64,000 bases of DNA, from assembly GCA_022496205.1 (NCBI GenBank), contig WTXD01000025.1:347243-411242 (forward strand). The letters run 5' to 3'. Origin of the DNA: Gloeopeniophorella convolvens. Lineage: Eukaryota > Basidiomycota > Agaricomycetes > Russulales. Made by a program: the position numbers and the translations under genes. This document shows, in pieces, positions 35,202-47,554 of the stretch. Under the pieces are notes generated by a model. The model ran no database searches and had not been told where the DNA came from. It saw nothing but the letters and a program-made list of their open reading frames with translations. Positions within the stretch are counted from its first letter, which is position 1. Every line of letters begins with the position of its first letter.

Positions 35202-36798
35202 GCGCGCGGGCCGCCACGGGGTGTCCAGCAGTGTTCAGAGATGCCCCTGCCCGCCAAGGTGAGTGAGCAAAGGGCATTTAGCGCTGACCACTGGGCATGA
35301 ACGGGCAACGGCACAACGGGGACTCGCGAGCAAGGTAAGTGGCGACCTGGGTGGGACTGACAACCGAACCGACTCAAGGACGACTGGGCGCTAACAAATG
35401 AGGCTGGCTGTGGTCCCTTCGGCCGGGACTGCGAAGGTGCTCGGTTGGCGCCGGCATGTTCTCGGGCTTCTCGGGTATGTCCGCCTCGCCCTGGTGCATG
35501 CCAGCGATGCTCGAGGCTGACCTGCTGGACCAGCAGGCAAGACCTCAAGTTGAAGCTGCGTGCTGTTCAAGATCCGGCGGAACCCGCGAGCTTGAAGTGC
35601 AAGATATGTGCGTCATCGTCGAGCTCGCTGGAGCTTTCGCTGACGCTGGCTGGCCAGGTGTGACTCGGGATTGTCGGACTGTGGTTCCTTTGGTTGGGAA
35701 TTGTGGGATGCTTTCTGCGCTGTTGCGTGGCGTGCGATGCTTCAAGTGCTGTGCGCCCTTTCGTCCTTTTCTCCAAAGCCACCTCTGACTCCGCTTCTCG
35801 CAGCAAGGTTCTTTCGGGATCAAGACAGCGCAAGGCTTCAAGGATCAAGCTCAAGACCCGGGACCCGCGTCGGCCAGGCAAGTATCGGTACGTCGCACAT
35901 TCTTTCGCAGGACCAGTTCGGAATCTGACTCACACGTGCAGCACTGCTGCAGGCGTCGACGCTGGAGCGGACCTCGGCCGGCCGTTTTGGCGCGCGCTTG
36001 TGACGGTGTGTTGCGATCTGACCCTTGAGGTCCTGTTAGTGAACTATCCAACCTTTCTCCGAAGACAAGGCTAACTAAGCATGCTGTAGCTTCAAGATCA
36101 AGGCTCAAGAGCGCTCAAGGCTCAAGGCTTCAAGACCGACGGAGGAGTTGGAATTAGGTTTAGGTTCTGGTTCACGCGTCTGCATGCTCCAGCATCCATG
36201 CTCATCCTCACGTCCCTCGTTGATGTCTCTGCCCCGACATGCCCCCGTCAAGGTTCCCTGCTGGATGCCATGCTCTCTCTCTTCTCTGTCTGCTGCTGCG
36301 CTCCCGCTTGCTGGTTCGGAATGGATTATTGGTTTCGGTGGTGGCTCTCGGATTTCCCTGTGTGATTGCGTCCCAGTGTGAGCTGTACATGTGAGAAACG
36401 ACGAGTGGTGTCCCGCCCAAGGTAAAATCTGGCTGGCTGGGGTTTTGTGATTGTCTGGGGTCTTGCCTGGGATCTGGGTGTTCTTGGCTGGCTGGCATCG
36501 ACAGCTTCAATCCTCAGCAAGGCTGCGATTGTTTGGAAAGCCGCCGCTCACGTCAATACAACTCAGCACGAGTTTCCTTCGACCGCTGCCCACTTTGAGG
36601 CCGAGACCGCCGACGGGCCCGGCGCGCTTGCCAAGCATTGGTCCAGTTCTCCAAATTCTATTCCGGTATGATAGAAGGTTCCTGCCTTCCCTTACACATG
36701 TACCGACATATATGTGTACTTCCCTGTGACGTCAATTGAACAATATACACATAAACGCAGTGGATATCCACGCTGCATGCTTTCGCAAGGCTTCCGCC
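35202..36798. other. Gene-free stretch with CAAGG-type repeats
   Basis: No gene recognised. Around 35825-35860 and 36090-36135 there are irregular tandem repeats built on GCTCAAGG and CTTCAAG. Otherwise unremarkable. Confidence 0.4.
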
Positions 36799-38675
36799 CT
36801 AATCCTTCCTCCAAACTTCCTTGCCCCTGACCCAAGTACTCAAGACATTCCCACTGCGATCAAGGACGACAAGGTCCGCGTCTGCGCCGGGGCGAAGCGT
36901 GCCCTTACGGTTCTCAATGCCGAGGCACCGCGCGGGGTTGAACGTCGCGCACTTGATGGCCTCGCCGAGAGAGCAGCCCGTGAAGCGCGAGAAGTTGCGC
37001 ACGCAGGTGTCCAGGGTGACGACACTGAATTCGGTTGTCAGCATACGTGGGGCATGCGGAGTAGAGACGCGTACCTTCCGGCGAGCGTGTCAGTGCCCTC
37101 GAGGTAGAGCTTGACCCCTTCCTTCACGAAGCGCTTTCCATCGCGCCATTCGTGGACTCCATCCTTGAGATGCGGGTCCAATATCTTCATGGCTGCATAC
37201 AGGATGTGAGGAGCATATCTGGACAGATCACCAGTGGACGTACCATCGGTGATGAGGATGCAGCCTTCAGGGTACACGTTATATGCGAGCTGGGTCTGCA
37301 GTCAACCAATCGCGCCGTTCCCTATGGGAGATGGCAACGTACCCTCACAGAGTTCGGATGCGAGTGGATGCCATCTACGATGAGCTCATAGAACGGCCTC
37401 TCGAACTCCAAGTCTGCGACCTGTCCCTTCTCGAGATGCAGTCCAAGCCTCGGCACCTTGCCCGCCGTGCGCGTCGCAGCCAAAATCGGTGTCTGTGGCG
37501 GTGTATCATGGTCGTCAAATGCCTCACTCTGCGCCTTCGTCGTCGTGCGGAACGACGCAAAGCTCGAGCTCTGGTGGATAGGCGATGTCAGAGACAAGGG
37601 CGACACAGGCGATGCAGGCGTAGGCGCGCCGCTCGCCACGGGTGAGAATGGCGCGAGGTGCGGGGATGCGCCGAGTAGGCCGATGATGGATGGGTCGCGA
37701 TGGTGCAGCTGTGGCATAGCGTTGAACAAATGGGTGATGAGGCGCGCGCCGCGGCGCACGGCCTCTGTCGCGATGTCCGTTGTGGCGATGCTGTTGCACG
37801 CATGTTTGGTACATACGGTGATTTGAAGCACATAACACTCACCTGTGCCCGATAGAAAAGGCAACACCACGCTGGCTGAGATCGCGAATCGCCTCCAGCA
37901 CACCGTCGATCTCAGGCGCAGCCGTGATGATGCGGACGCCGACGGCGGGGCCCTCATCCATCAACCAGTCCTCCTTGAGCACGAGGTTCTGTGCCCCATA
38001 CATATCCTCAAACGAAGCGAATCCTTTCGGGGCGGGTCGGATGAAAGGTGGAGCGTGGGCGCCGCGCTTGGCCATCTGCAGGAAGGGTCCTTCTGCGTGC
38101 CATCCGAGAAGCGTAGCGCCAGTTGGGTGGGCGTATGGGCGTAAGAGCGAGAGGAGGGTCGGGTAGAGCGACTGCTCCTGCGTCTGAAGGCGGGCTTAGA
38201 CATTACATCAGGTATAACGACGATAACGCACGATAATGGTAGGGACAAGTCTATGATCGCGGAATGAAGTTCAGCGATGGATAATGTAAATCAGCGGGAC
38301 GCGTACGATGTTACACCGGTCTCCACAATTTTCTCCGCAATTGTGTTTAGACCACGGCGATAGGCCTCTGCGTCGCCTTCGTAGACAGAGAAATCGAACC
38401 CGTATGCGCCATTTATTTGGATGTCGATGAGTCCTGGGCTGACGATGTTACCGTCCATGTTGATGACCCTAGCCGGGCGCTGCTTTCTCAGGAAGAACGT
38501 TTTCTGAACGGATTGTGAGTTTCGTCAACGCATGTATCGATCAAAAGGCATATACCTGAGCATCGAGGACGACGCCTCTGCGCTCGTCAATCCAAAGGTC
38601 CTTCTCGACAAGACTGCCATCCTCCAGCGGGAGCAAGCAGTTCGTGAAGCAGATCAGCCCGTTCGGCGAGGTCAT
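36799..38675 (-). CDS. nagA: N-acetylglucosamine-6-phosphate deacetylase
   Basis: Exons from 38675: MTSPNGLICFTNCLLPLEDG with DLWIDERRGVVLDAQ; KTFFLRKQRPARVINMDGNI with VSPGLIDIQINGAYGFDFS; GWHAEGPFLQMAKRGAHAPP; SQRGVAFSIGHR; TEAVRRGARLITHLFNAMPQ; LAYNVYPEGCILITDG; and a last exon ending WVRGKEVWRKD at 36799. This is an amidohydrolase-superfamily barrel. Visible metal and catalytic residues are the Glu of HAEGP, the His of SIGH and of THLFNAM, and the Asp of ITDG. The enzyme removes acetate from GlcNAc-6-phosphate in chitin-sugar catabolism, in the cytosol. A Ser/Pro/Thr-rich insert of about 80 residues follows LHHRDPSIIGLLGA; this is a loop insertion, not an intron, as it stays in frame. No neighbouring GlcNAc kinase or deaminase is present in the window. 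Confidence 0.9.
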
Positions 38676-39192
38676 GCTATCGTGCAGGGCGGGGGCGAAA
38701 AAGCAAAGGGCCGTGCTGGCAGAGAGCGAAGGTTGAAGGGAAAGGGGAAGTCATATGGCAATGGGACGGATGCGTCGAAGTTTATCTATGTCCACATGTG
38801 CGACCGCTCGAAGCGCGGCTGAACGGTCCGTGTCTACTCTCAAACGTGTTCTTCCTGGTGCGGTGACCGGATAAGCATTTCAACGGCACATGGCCAGGGG
38901 GACTTCGCGCGGCCAATAAAGTCCTCAGAGGATGCGAAAAATTGGGGAGTTTCCAGGCCATGCAGTATGGTCGTGATCGAGTCGAGAGTAGCCCCAGCCC
39001 GCAGAGGGATCCGGAGGCAGGCCCATGAACATGCCAGTGTTGTGCTGTGTTGTGCTGTGTTGTGCCTCTGGCGCTTGTGCAGGCGCTTGACTAATCACAC
39101 GCAGTCCACACATGGTCTGTCGGTTTGCGCCCTGTGAGCAGTTTTGAATCGTGTAGTACGCGCACCATGGTTCTCCGACGCACCTCGCCACT
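38676..39192. other. Divergent intergenic region between nagA and BTB paralog 2
   Basis: Holds both promoters. No obvious TATA box. Contains the small tandem repeat listed separately. Confidence 0.4.
39037..39066. repeat. Short tandem repeat, 10-bp unit
   Basis: About three copies of TGTTGTGCTG in a row, upstream of BTB paralog 2. Confidence 0.75.
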
Positions 39193-41265
39193 ATGTCTCG
39201 CCAGATCGTCTCTTGGAACACCTCGGTAGAGTCGCAACCCCGCACCCCGTCTCCAGCACCCTCTCTCGCGCCCTCGGTGGTCTCGCTCGACTCCGTACTT
39301 CTCGACGACGACGTTGTTTCTGCTGGATCCCTCGGCGATGGACCCGAGCCCCAGCCTCCGAGCGGCATCCCCGCCACGCTGCTCGACGCGCCGACGACAG
39401 GAAGCCCTGGGAGCGACTCGCTGTCAGCACCGGCAGCAGCGGAAGATCCAGCGTTCACGCGCCATGAGATGTACTTTTTTGAAGATGGAAATATCACGTT
39501 CCTCGTACGCCCTTCCTATACACTGTGACCAGTCCACATCCTAACCGATTGTTCGACTTCCGCGCCATCGCGACAGGTGGACAATACACTTTTCTGCGTA
39601 CACCGCTACTTCTTCGTGCGCGATTCGAGCTACTTCGCAAAGCGACTGGTGCGGCTTGGTGTTCGTGAGTACGAGGCATTAGAGATCACCATCTCACTGG
39701 GAGACATCAAGCGCGCGGAATTTGAGGCGCTTCTGTCAATTCTATATCCTGCGTACGTGGCCCATTGCTCTGGGGATCTTCCGACCGATTGACATATCAT
39801 ATCGTTGTACAGTGAGTTTGATGAACACGACCGCTCGTATGAGCAATGGAAGGGCGTGCTCCACCTCTCCACCCTCTGGGGCTTCGCCTCCGTCCGCAGG
39901 CTCGCGCTCGCGTCGCTTAAGCCGCCTACTCCATTCGACCAGCTCCTCCTCGGACGCGCGTATGCCGTCGAACACTACATCATTCCCGCCCTTTCTTCTC
40001 TTTGCGAGAGGCCGGAGCCTCTCACACTCGGCGAGGTGCGGCAGATGCGACCCGAGGACGTCGTGCTCATTGCCAGTGTGCGCGAGAGCATTCGTTCCCC
40101 TGCGCTGGAGATTGAACCGTCAGACATTCCGGCCTCCGTGCAGGTAGCGGTGTCACACCTCTCTGGACCTCACGCAGACGGCGGCGCGCTCCTGCATACC
40201 CTGAGGACAGCCAGGATGAAAGCTGAGGCTGCCGAGCGCGAGGAGCGCGAGCGTGCCGCCAGGGAGGCGCGCGCAGAGGCTGAGGCTGAAGCGAGGCAGC
40301 GCGTGGAGGCCATAGCAAGGGTGGAGGCTGAGGCGAGGGCTAAGGCTATAGCCGAAGCCGAGGCAAAAGCCAGAGCTGAGTTTGAGGCCAAGGCCGAGGC
40401 GAAGGCGGCTTGGCAGGAGGCTCTTAAGGCGAAGGCAGCCGCTGCCGCAGCTGCCGCCAAGGCCATGCGCGACGAAGCTAAGGCGAGAGCTGAGGCGAAA
40501 GCTGAAGCCTTGAAGGCTGAAGTCGATGCCAAAGCAGAGGCGGGGGCCAAGGCGGAGGCTGAGGCCAGGGCCAAGATGGAAGCTCAGGATAGAGCCAAGG
40601 CGGAGGATGAGGCAAAGGCAGCAGCTAGAGCAGAAGCAAGGGCTAGAGCTATAGCGAAGATGGAAGCGGTAGCCAAAGCGAAGACCGAGGCCGAGGCCAA
40701 AGCTGCTTCAGCGAAGGTAGACGCCGAGACAAAGGCGAAACTTGTAGCTGAAGCGGATGGCAAGCTTGCCGCCGAGGTGAAGGTGAAAGAGGAGGTCGAA
40801 CGCAAGAAGGCGCGCGCGGCTGAAGAAGAGAAGAGGAAGAAGGTCGAGGCGGAACAACGCGAACGAGAACTCCAGGAGCGGATCGCGAAGCAGAGAGCAG
40901 CGGACAAAGCTGTGAGGGCGGCGGCGGGCTTTGCTCCGAGCCCTCCAAAGGCTCCAGATTGGGGATCTGGCGGCCGCGGCGGCTGGTTCAACAAGTTGTC
41001 CTCGGCAGCATCCGGCGTGGATTCTATCATCGGGGGCGATCCTCAGTCTCCTCAGCCAACAGAACCTATGTCTTCAAGATCCAGTGGCAACCCGTGGGGT
41101 CCTGATCCCTGGGCCAAACGCCAGCAGACAAAGCAGACTGTCCCTCCACTTGCTCCCGCGGCTTCGCTCGCGCCAGCCCAGTCGTCCATCAGCTCTGCAT
41201 CTTCAGCCTCCCTCGTACAGCGCGAGCCTGGAAAGGCTGAAGAAACCGGGGCCCCAGAACCGTAA
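39193..41265 (+). CDS. BTB/POZ domain protein, paralog 2, with long Ala/Glu/Lys coiled coil
   Basis: Same three-exon plan as paralog 1: MSRQIVSWNTSVESQPRTPS to MYFFEDGNITFL; VDNTLFCVHRYFFVRDSSYF to LLSILYPA; EFDEHDRSYEQWKGVLHLST onward to 41263-41265. The BTB domain is followed by an unusually long, almost uninterrupted helical stretch (coded by about 40215-40900) made of AEA, AKA and RAEAEA-type steps, resembling TolA-like rods. It then has GGRGGWFNKLSSAASG and a Ser/Pro-rich end (PWGPDPWAKRQQTKQT). The BTB part could dimerise and the rod could separate partners; this is inference. The repetitive GAGGCT/AAGGCG coding DNA is prone to length change. Lies divergently from nagA and 590 bases before paralog 3. 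Confidence 0.85.
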
Positions 41266-41853
41266 TCAGCGACTGCATGCGCTTGACGTACGAGAAGAGA
41301 CGATATTCGTGATCATGGTCGGGTATTTTACGAGCTCAGCATTCGAAGTTACCTGTCCTTGATTGGAACCAGTAAACGATGGTGAAGAACTGCCATAGTA
41401 CAGTACTTAGTGTTTTCAACGTCAGGAGGGAGCGAATTTCGCCAAGTTGTACACGTCGTGGTCGCGTTTGTCACGGCACGTGCTCTTTGCACGTGCAGAG
41501 TGACAAGCGCGTTAAGGTGCATTGAATCTGCAAAAGCCTGAGACTCTGACCACTTCGGCGAGGAGCTGTACATGTCTAGCTCGTGCACGAATGTTCCGAC
41601 GCCGTGCTACTGCCCAGAAGGTACGCCTCGCGGCGCACTGTTTTGGACCTTACTAGTAACCGGCAGCCTACCGTCAGACGCCTCACACTGCTCCAGACAC
41701 TGTACCGTCTCACCGAATAAGCGCCTACGCACGTCCTAGGTTCCACGCTACCCCATGCTTCATCACGCGGTGTCCCTATATGGCCTGTCAGTTGCGTCCT
41801 GATAGCAGCTTTAAAGACAGCGCGCCTGTGCTCCTCCGATCCCCCACGTTAAG
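41266..41853. other. Intergenic between BTB paralogs 2 and 3
   Basis: 3' UTR of paralog 2 and promoter of paralog 3. TATATGG at about 41777 is a weak TATA candidate. Nothing else. Confidence 0.4.
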
Positions 41854-43471
41854 ATGTCCCGCCACATCGTCTCTTGGGGCGTCTCCGCTGCCACGTCGCC
41901 CCGCGCGCCGTCGCCAACACCCTCTCTCACACCCTCTGTGGTTTCCATCGACTCGATCCTCGTGAACGAGTATGCTGAATCTCTCGAGACTCCTACCGAC
42001 AGCCCCGAGCTCCGGCCTTCGCCAGGCAGTATCCCGGTCAAGCCGCTCAGAGGCATGACAGGCTTCAAGGCCAAACCCCCAGCCCCGCAGCCTGGAGAAC
42101 CGGCGTTTGCTCGCCACGAGATATACTTCTTCGAAGATGGGACCGTTACGTTCCTCGTAAGCCCCTCTGTCCTACATTTTGAACCTCTTATTCGGTGGAT
42201 TGACAGTACGCCGTAGGTGGACAGTGTGCTCTACTGCGTACATAGGTACTTTTTCGCGCGCGACTCAACGTACTTTTCGACACGGCTTGCGCGGCTCGGT
42301 GCCCGCGAGCATGAGGCGCTGGCCACGATCATCTCCCTCGGCGACGTCAAGCGTGCGGACTTTGAAGCCTTCTTGTCGATCTTGTTTCCTGCGTATGTTG
42401 CCTATCGATTTCCAAGCCCACCCGGCTGACCATCGGCTCGTGTCGGTATGCAGCAAGTTTAACAGGCGCGAGCTTTCGTACGAACAGTGGAAGGGCGTGC
42501 TGCACCTCTCCACACTCTGGGGCTTCGACTCGATCCGCGAGCTCGCGCTCGATTCACTCGTACCTCCGACTCCATTCGACCAGCTCCTCCTCGGACGCTC
42601 CTATTCTGTGGACCACCACATTGTCCCTGCCCTATCTTCGCTCTGCGAGCGCCCGGAGCCCCTCGCGCTGGATGAAATGCGCCATATGAGCCTCGAGGAC
42701 GTCGCGCTCGTCACTACCGTGCGCGAGACCATCCGCGCATGCGCGCTAGGGTCAGTTGTGATCAACATCCCCGACATCGTGAAAGTGGCCCAGGCACACC
42801 TTTCGAACCCTCGCGCTGACAGCGGCGCTCTTTTCAAATCACTCGCGGCGAACGCTCAGAAGGGCAAGCGTAAACAAGGAAAGACCAGCATACGGGATGT
42901 CATCCTTCAGAAGGCTCCTCAAGGATCTGGCGGGTCAGGTGTCTCTCCTCACGGCCCTGCGGGCACCGGGTCCGCAGCAAACGGGCAGCCCGGACGTCCT
43001 GCAAAAGCGCCTGACGATCCGGGCTACCTCGCGCCGCTGGTCCCGTACGGCAGCTCTGATACGCCCGTAGTGGCCCAGGGAGCAGAAATACCTGCGGAAA
43101 GGCCTCTCCCCGCTGCGGCAGCCACCGAAGATACTCCTGCAGACCGACAAGCGCCTCCTCTCCCACCCAAGGGTGAGCCATGCGCCGCGCAAGATTCTGC
43201 AGATGCAAGCCGGACGACGGAGACCCCGGTGGCGCAGTCTGTCGCAGAATCTACATGGGCCGCTGTCGATGCAAGGGCAGATGTGTCGGCAGGAAATGTT
43301 GCGTACCCCTTTGGCTTCCCATCGGAAGGTGGCGCTCCTATGGCGAGCGGAACGAGCTCTGTACTGCCTGTGGATGAAGCTCTTTTGGCAGAAGCTCCAG
43401 AGAGTGAGGATGAATGGGCCTTGCCCGTCAAAAAGCTTGGGGTAAAGAAGGGCAAGGGCAAGAAGAAATAG
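41854..43471 (+). CDS. BTB/POZ domain protein, paralog 3
   Basis: Exons: MSRHIVSWGVSAATSPRAPS to IYFFEDGTVTFL; VDSVLYCVHRYFFARDSTYF to FLSILFPA; KFNRRELSYEQWKGVLHLST to the stop at 43469-43471. The N-terminal Ser/Pro segment and the BTB domain match paralogs 1 and 2 closely, but the Ala/Glu rod is absent. It is replaced by a shorter Gly/Pro/Ala-rich region and a basic end (KKLGVKKGKGKKK) that could be a nuclear or nucleic-acid-binding signal. Intron positions are the same in all three paralogs, which shows gene duplication at the DNA level. Function unknown beyond the BTB fold. Confidence 0.85.
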
Positions 43472-44246
43472 CCAGGCCTCGGTACGAAATGGTTTACAAC
43501 TATCGTCGAATATACTGTGCTGACTAAGTCATAACGTAGTTGCAGAGTCTTGACTGTGTCTCAGCTCTCCCTATCGACATCATATGTTCAGCATCATCTT
43601 TGAGACCGCTGCCAGGGGCATGCATTGAAATTCGTGATTTTAATACACGTAGATCTCGTTGTCGGAGCCGTCGTCTTCGAAGACCTCTTTCATACATCCC
43701 GTACGATAGCACATTTGCTGAATGCTGCGCCCCTCAACGCGCATTCCCAGCGTGCAGGTATGTCTCGTTAGCTTGTGCTGGGGAAACCGGGGCGTTCCCA
43801 TCGCGATCGCTTCATCAAATCGCATGTGGTGATGCGGGAGTCAAGCTGGTATTTTGTGTTGTGTCCGCAGACACTGGCAACTTAATCTGCTTCCGCTTTG
43901 CAAAAGCGAAGCTCTTTCAGTTACTCAACCAGGTGTGGAAATATTACTATGGACGTAGTGTCTGCACGTCGGCGTTTTGCTTTTTGAAAGCGGCCCTTCA
44001 AGGGTAGACACAATTTCCTAACGGGGCGTGGACGCACCGACACAATGATTGTTTCGCGTATTTGAGCTTGAACCCGGAGGAGCGCTCGGGGAGGTGTGGG
44101 TACGCCACATCTAGAGCCTTCTGGAGCGCTTCGCATGCCACTGCGTCAGTGATCTCCACGAAAGCGCAGATTCGTGGTCGTGGCTTTAGGTGGCAGTTAG
44201 CGCGTGGACCTGCGTGGACTATGGTCGAACAAACATTCTGCACCTC
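43472..44246. other. Intergenic upstream of zinc-finger gene A
   Basis: No gene recognised on either strand; contains the promoter of the next gene. Confidence 0.4.
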
Positions 44247-44254
44247 TATAAAAG
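44247..44254 (+). promoter_or_regulatory. TATA box of zinc-finger gene A
   Basis: TATAAAAG 90 bases before the ATG at 44337, correct strand. Confidence 0.65.
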
Positions 44255-44336
44255 CCATGAGCACTTTACGCTCACCCCTCATCCCCCACATACATTCTTG
44301 TTTATTCCAACGCCATCTAATCAAAGCTTCATCGCG

Positions 44337-46244
44337 ATGTCTCAGCACTCCTCTGCCAACACACAAAGCCGCACCTCCATGCCACAGCCTCGATACCCCG
44401 CTCCATCTCAGGAAGAGGAGCAGTATCCTGTCAGAGGTAGTACTGCGGCACAGACTCAGCCACGGTCTGGAAATACGCACCCTACTCCTAATAACTTCGC
44501 CCCTGCCACTCCTTACTCGAATGTTACGAACAGTCCTCATGGTGGAACTCCATACGGAACCATCACTCGAACCATCTACACTCCTTCAGCACCAATTCAG
44601 GTTTATAATTATGCAAGTCAAGTCTACGATCCCACCCAGTCCAAGCACTACACCTCCTACACTACCACTACCCTCGTTCCCACTCCCGGACCTTCCGTCA
44701 TTCGGACCCCCGAGCGCCGCGTAGCCACGTCTGACCCCAACCCAACTCCCGGTTCCACTCACGCTGGCACCAGTGGACCGCTCCATGTTCCACATAGCCG
44801 CGAAAGTGAGTCCCTCTGGAACACAGGCCCTTCTCTGCGTAAGTCATATACCTTCTAAGCGAGGTGCCGTATCTGAACCTACCATTAGCCGGAGCCAGTG
44901 CCACCAACTCGAACGCATCTCCGCAAAGCCACCGTCCAACCTCCAGCGGAGACATTGAACCGTCCATCGAGCAGCATGCCCGCGCCATCCATTACGCGGC
45001 TAGGCTGCCAACGACTCAGTGGCCCCAGGCCATTTACATTGAACAGATGCTTCGACAAATTGGTCTGCACCCTGAGCAGATCAACGCTGCGCAGTGGTCA
45101 TTGGGGCGGTCCAACGTCGGCGATGCTGGGCGGGCCACTGATGCGCCACAGGTCGGCCATGACACGGATCAACAGTGCGTACCTCTTTCCGCGCATCCAG
45201 GGCAGTGACTTGGTAGCTGACGCCAATACCCCCAGACACTCGCGCCGGCCCATGGCGCCCCGGGAAGCCCCCACCGACGAAGTCATGAAAAGTTCACGGT
45301 CCAGCTCACCCGAGTTGATGTGGCCGAGGGGAGATAGTCCAGCCATCTCCCTGGGTTCGGAGCCCACCTCCGAGGCCCAGCAACCAGCGCACGGCCCTCC
45401 AGAGTCTCGCGGTTCCCAGGCAGGCAGCAGTATCAGGAAGGGCAAGAGACCTGAGAAGCAGCCGCGCAAGAAAGGGAAGCGCGGGATCACCGAGGCCCTG
45501 AAGGACGCAGGTCAAGGACCACCTGCGATCCGGGCTCCAGCGAACCCAACAATGAAATCTGAGCCGGCCAGTCACGCGATGGAGACATCCGCGACCGGGA
45601 CTACACCGAAATTCCATGTTGAGCATCTACCGGAGACGTCGGGTGAGCAAGAGTCTTTCGCCGACGTCGTGCAAGACGTAGGCCACTTGCTCGAGAGAAT
45701 CCCTTCGCCGAAATCGAGACCCTGGAACGTTGCTGCTCCCAACACGGGTGAAGCCCAAGGCGACGACACCACCCTCTTGATACAATCTGGGGTGGCTCCG
45801 ACACCGCGAGAGCGTCTTTTCCTCGTCGTCACTCCTGGCTCCTCAGGAACTGGGACAGGGGTGGCTTTCTTGTGCAAGATGTGCGACGTATCGTTCGACA
45901 CGTGGATTCATTTCCGGCGCCACTGCAGGGCAAGCGAAGTCCACCCTACGCAGCTCCACTTCTGTGCACGTTGCTATCGCCCGTACCCACGCCCGGATTC
46001 ATGCACGCGGCATGCAGACAAGGTAGCTGGCTCTGGCAAGTGTACGCCCCTTCCGCCGCAAGATGCTAGCGACAAGATAGCGGTGGAGATGGCGCTAGTT
46101 CGGATGTACGAGGCGCACCTGATGCCGAAGCTCAGGCAGGGCACGGAGAGGGAGCTCGAGTCCTACGGAGAGTGGATAAAACGCATTCGGAAAATCTTGA
46201 AGAGGAGGAACCGTAGTAAGCGTAGTAAGCATGGCAGTCAGTAA
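44337..46244 (+). CDS. Two-finger zinc protein A (C2H2 plus C2HC)
   Basis: Three exons join in phase: MSQHSSANTQSRTSMPQPRY to GPSL; GASATNSNASPQSHRPTSSG to HDTDQ; HSRRPMAPREAPTDEVMKSS to the stop at 46242-46244. The first 500 residues are disordered and rich in Ser, Pro and Thr, with a basic patch (RKGKRPEKQPRKKGKRG) that looks like a nuclear signal. Near the end are two fingers: FLCKMCDVSFDTWIHFRRHC (C-x2-C-x12-H-x6-H) and FCARCYRPYPRPDSCTRH with a terminal Cys in place of the last His. A basic tail follows (RIRKILKRRNRSKRSKHG). The same finger pair occurs in the gene at 53081-55048. Probably a DNA- or RNA-binding nuclear protein; targets unknown. Confidence 0.75.
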
Positions 46245-47554
46245 GGTACGGACAATTTGGCATTACACGCACATGTTTATTAGAACTCTCCTCCAATCAC
46301 AATGTCATCTGCGATCGGCGTTTTCGCAGCGTTAGACGACCTATGCTCTTTGCTTCCCTCCAAGCTGGCACACTGGCATCGCGCTGGAGTCCCTGTCCTC
46401 GTTTAGAGACGTGATATAGACCAGTCACCAAATACGTACAGTATCATAAGGCCGTTGCAGTTGCGTTGGCGCACAAGCCTGAATCCGAGAACTGCGGTAG
46501 GGTAGGTTGCGGTGGCGGGGATGAACACCTGGAGGTCTCACCCTTAAATCGTCATGAGCGATGGGACAAGAAGAGAGAACGATGGGGTTACGAAGGGAAA
46601 TCGATATCGATGAATACGGTGTTTGAACAGCAGGATCAGATATCAACCATCGCAAGCTGGAAGAAATCCCAACACAAAAGCCGCTGGAAGCTCCACAAAT
46701 ATATAGAAATGGGATGCCTGCAATCCTCCGCACCATGCAGGGACGAAACACCATCCACGCCACGATATCTGAAACTGCTGCCCATATCACCTCGAATCAA
46801 TCACCCGACAAAAGCGACCGACCAGATTCCATGACCAACGTCATAATGACCAACCGCATACGAGTATGCAACGTGCAGCATGGATACTTAAATGCTCACC
46901 GATGAACTCTATCGATGGAGGATGCGGGAAATCGACGCACCGCGAGCGTTTCCCACCCGCGAGTCCTACCACGCCCTGGCCACGAGGATGAGAGCCGGCT
47001 TCCAGATTTCTATGCTTGAAGACAGTGTCTTGTAAAAAAGCGTTCAGGATTGCTAGCGTACCGTCGATGGCGATGTTATCGTTAGGATACTTTCGTCCTT
47101 CAGACGCCTTTGTTGTATGATCGTATGGTCATGAACTAATTGGGCATATGGTGCTGGAGAGACGAAGTTTGCGATAAAGTACCCCGGGGTAGTTCGGGCC
47201 GAAGATCACGTCAAATATGGAGAAGAATCGGTTTTGGCGGGCCAGAGCTGGACAGAGCGTTGACTTGACGTCGGGAAGGGTGAGATTGACTCGGAGCTGG
47301 TTCAAGAGTCCGAACGACTGCTCGGATTTGGCTCGGATAATATGGCGCTTCAGACTCGGACGGCCGGGCCGAACCCACGTGGCATGTCGAACTTCACTTT
47401 TCCTCCGTCGGAGGTGCCAGCACGCAAAGCTATCCCGATGGCATCAACAACTTGTATCGACCAGTAACCAGCCGCAACATAACAAAAAATGGGGGCCGGG
47501 AGATACACAGCATACCATCGACAGGCTCAACACGAAATATCGTACAACGATCGC
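46245..47554. other. Gene-free stretch
   Basis: No gene recognised. At 47165-47400 there is a GC-rich patch with GAATCGGTTTTGGCGGGCC-type sequence reminiscent of the subterminal zone of the hAT-like element at 17055-17930, but I found no paired ends. Confidence 0.35.

Noticed and set aside
36090..36140. CTCAAGG repeats as a structured RNA or array
   Set aside because: Irregular spacing and no conserved unit; only low-complexity DNA.
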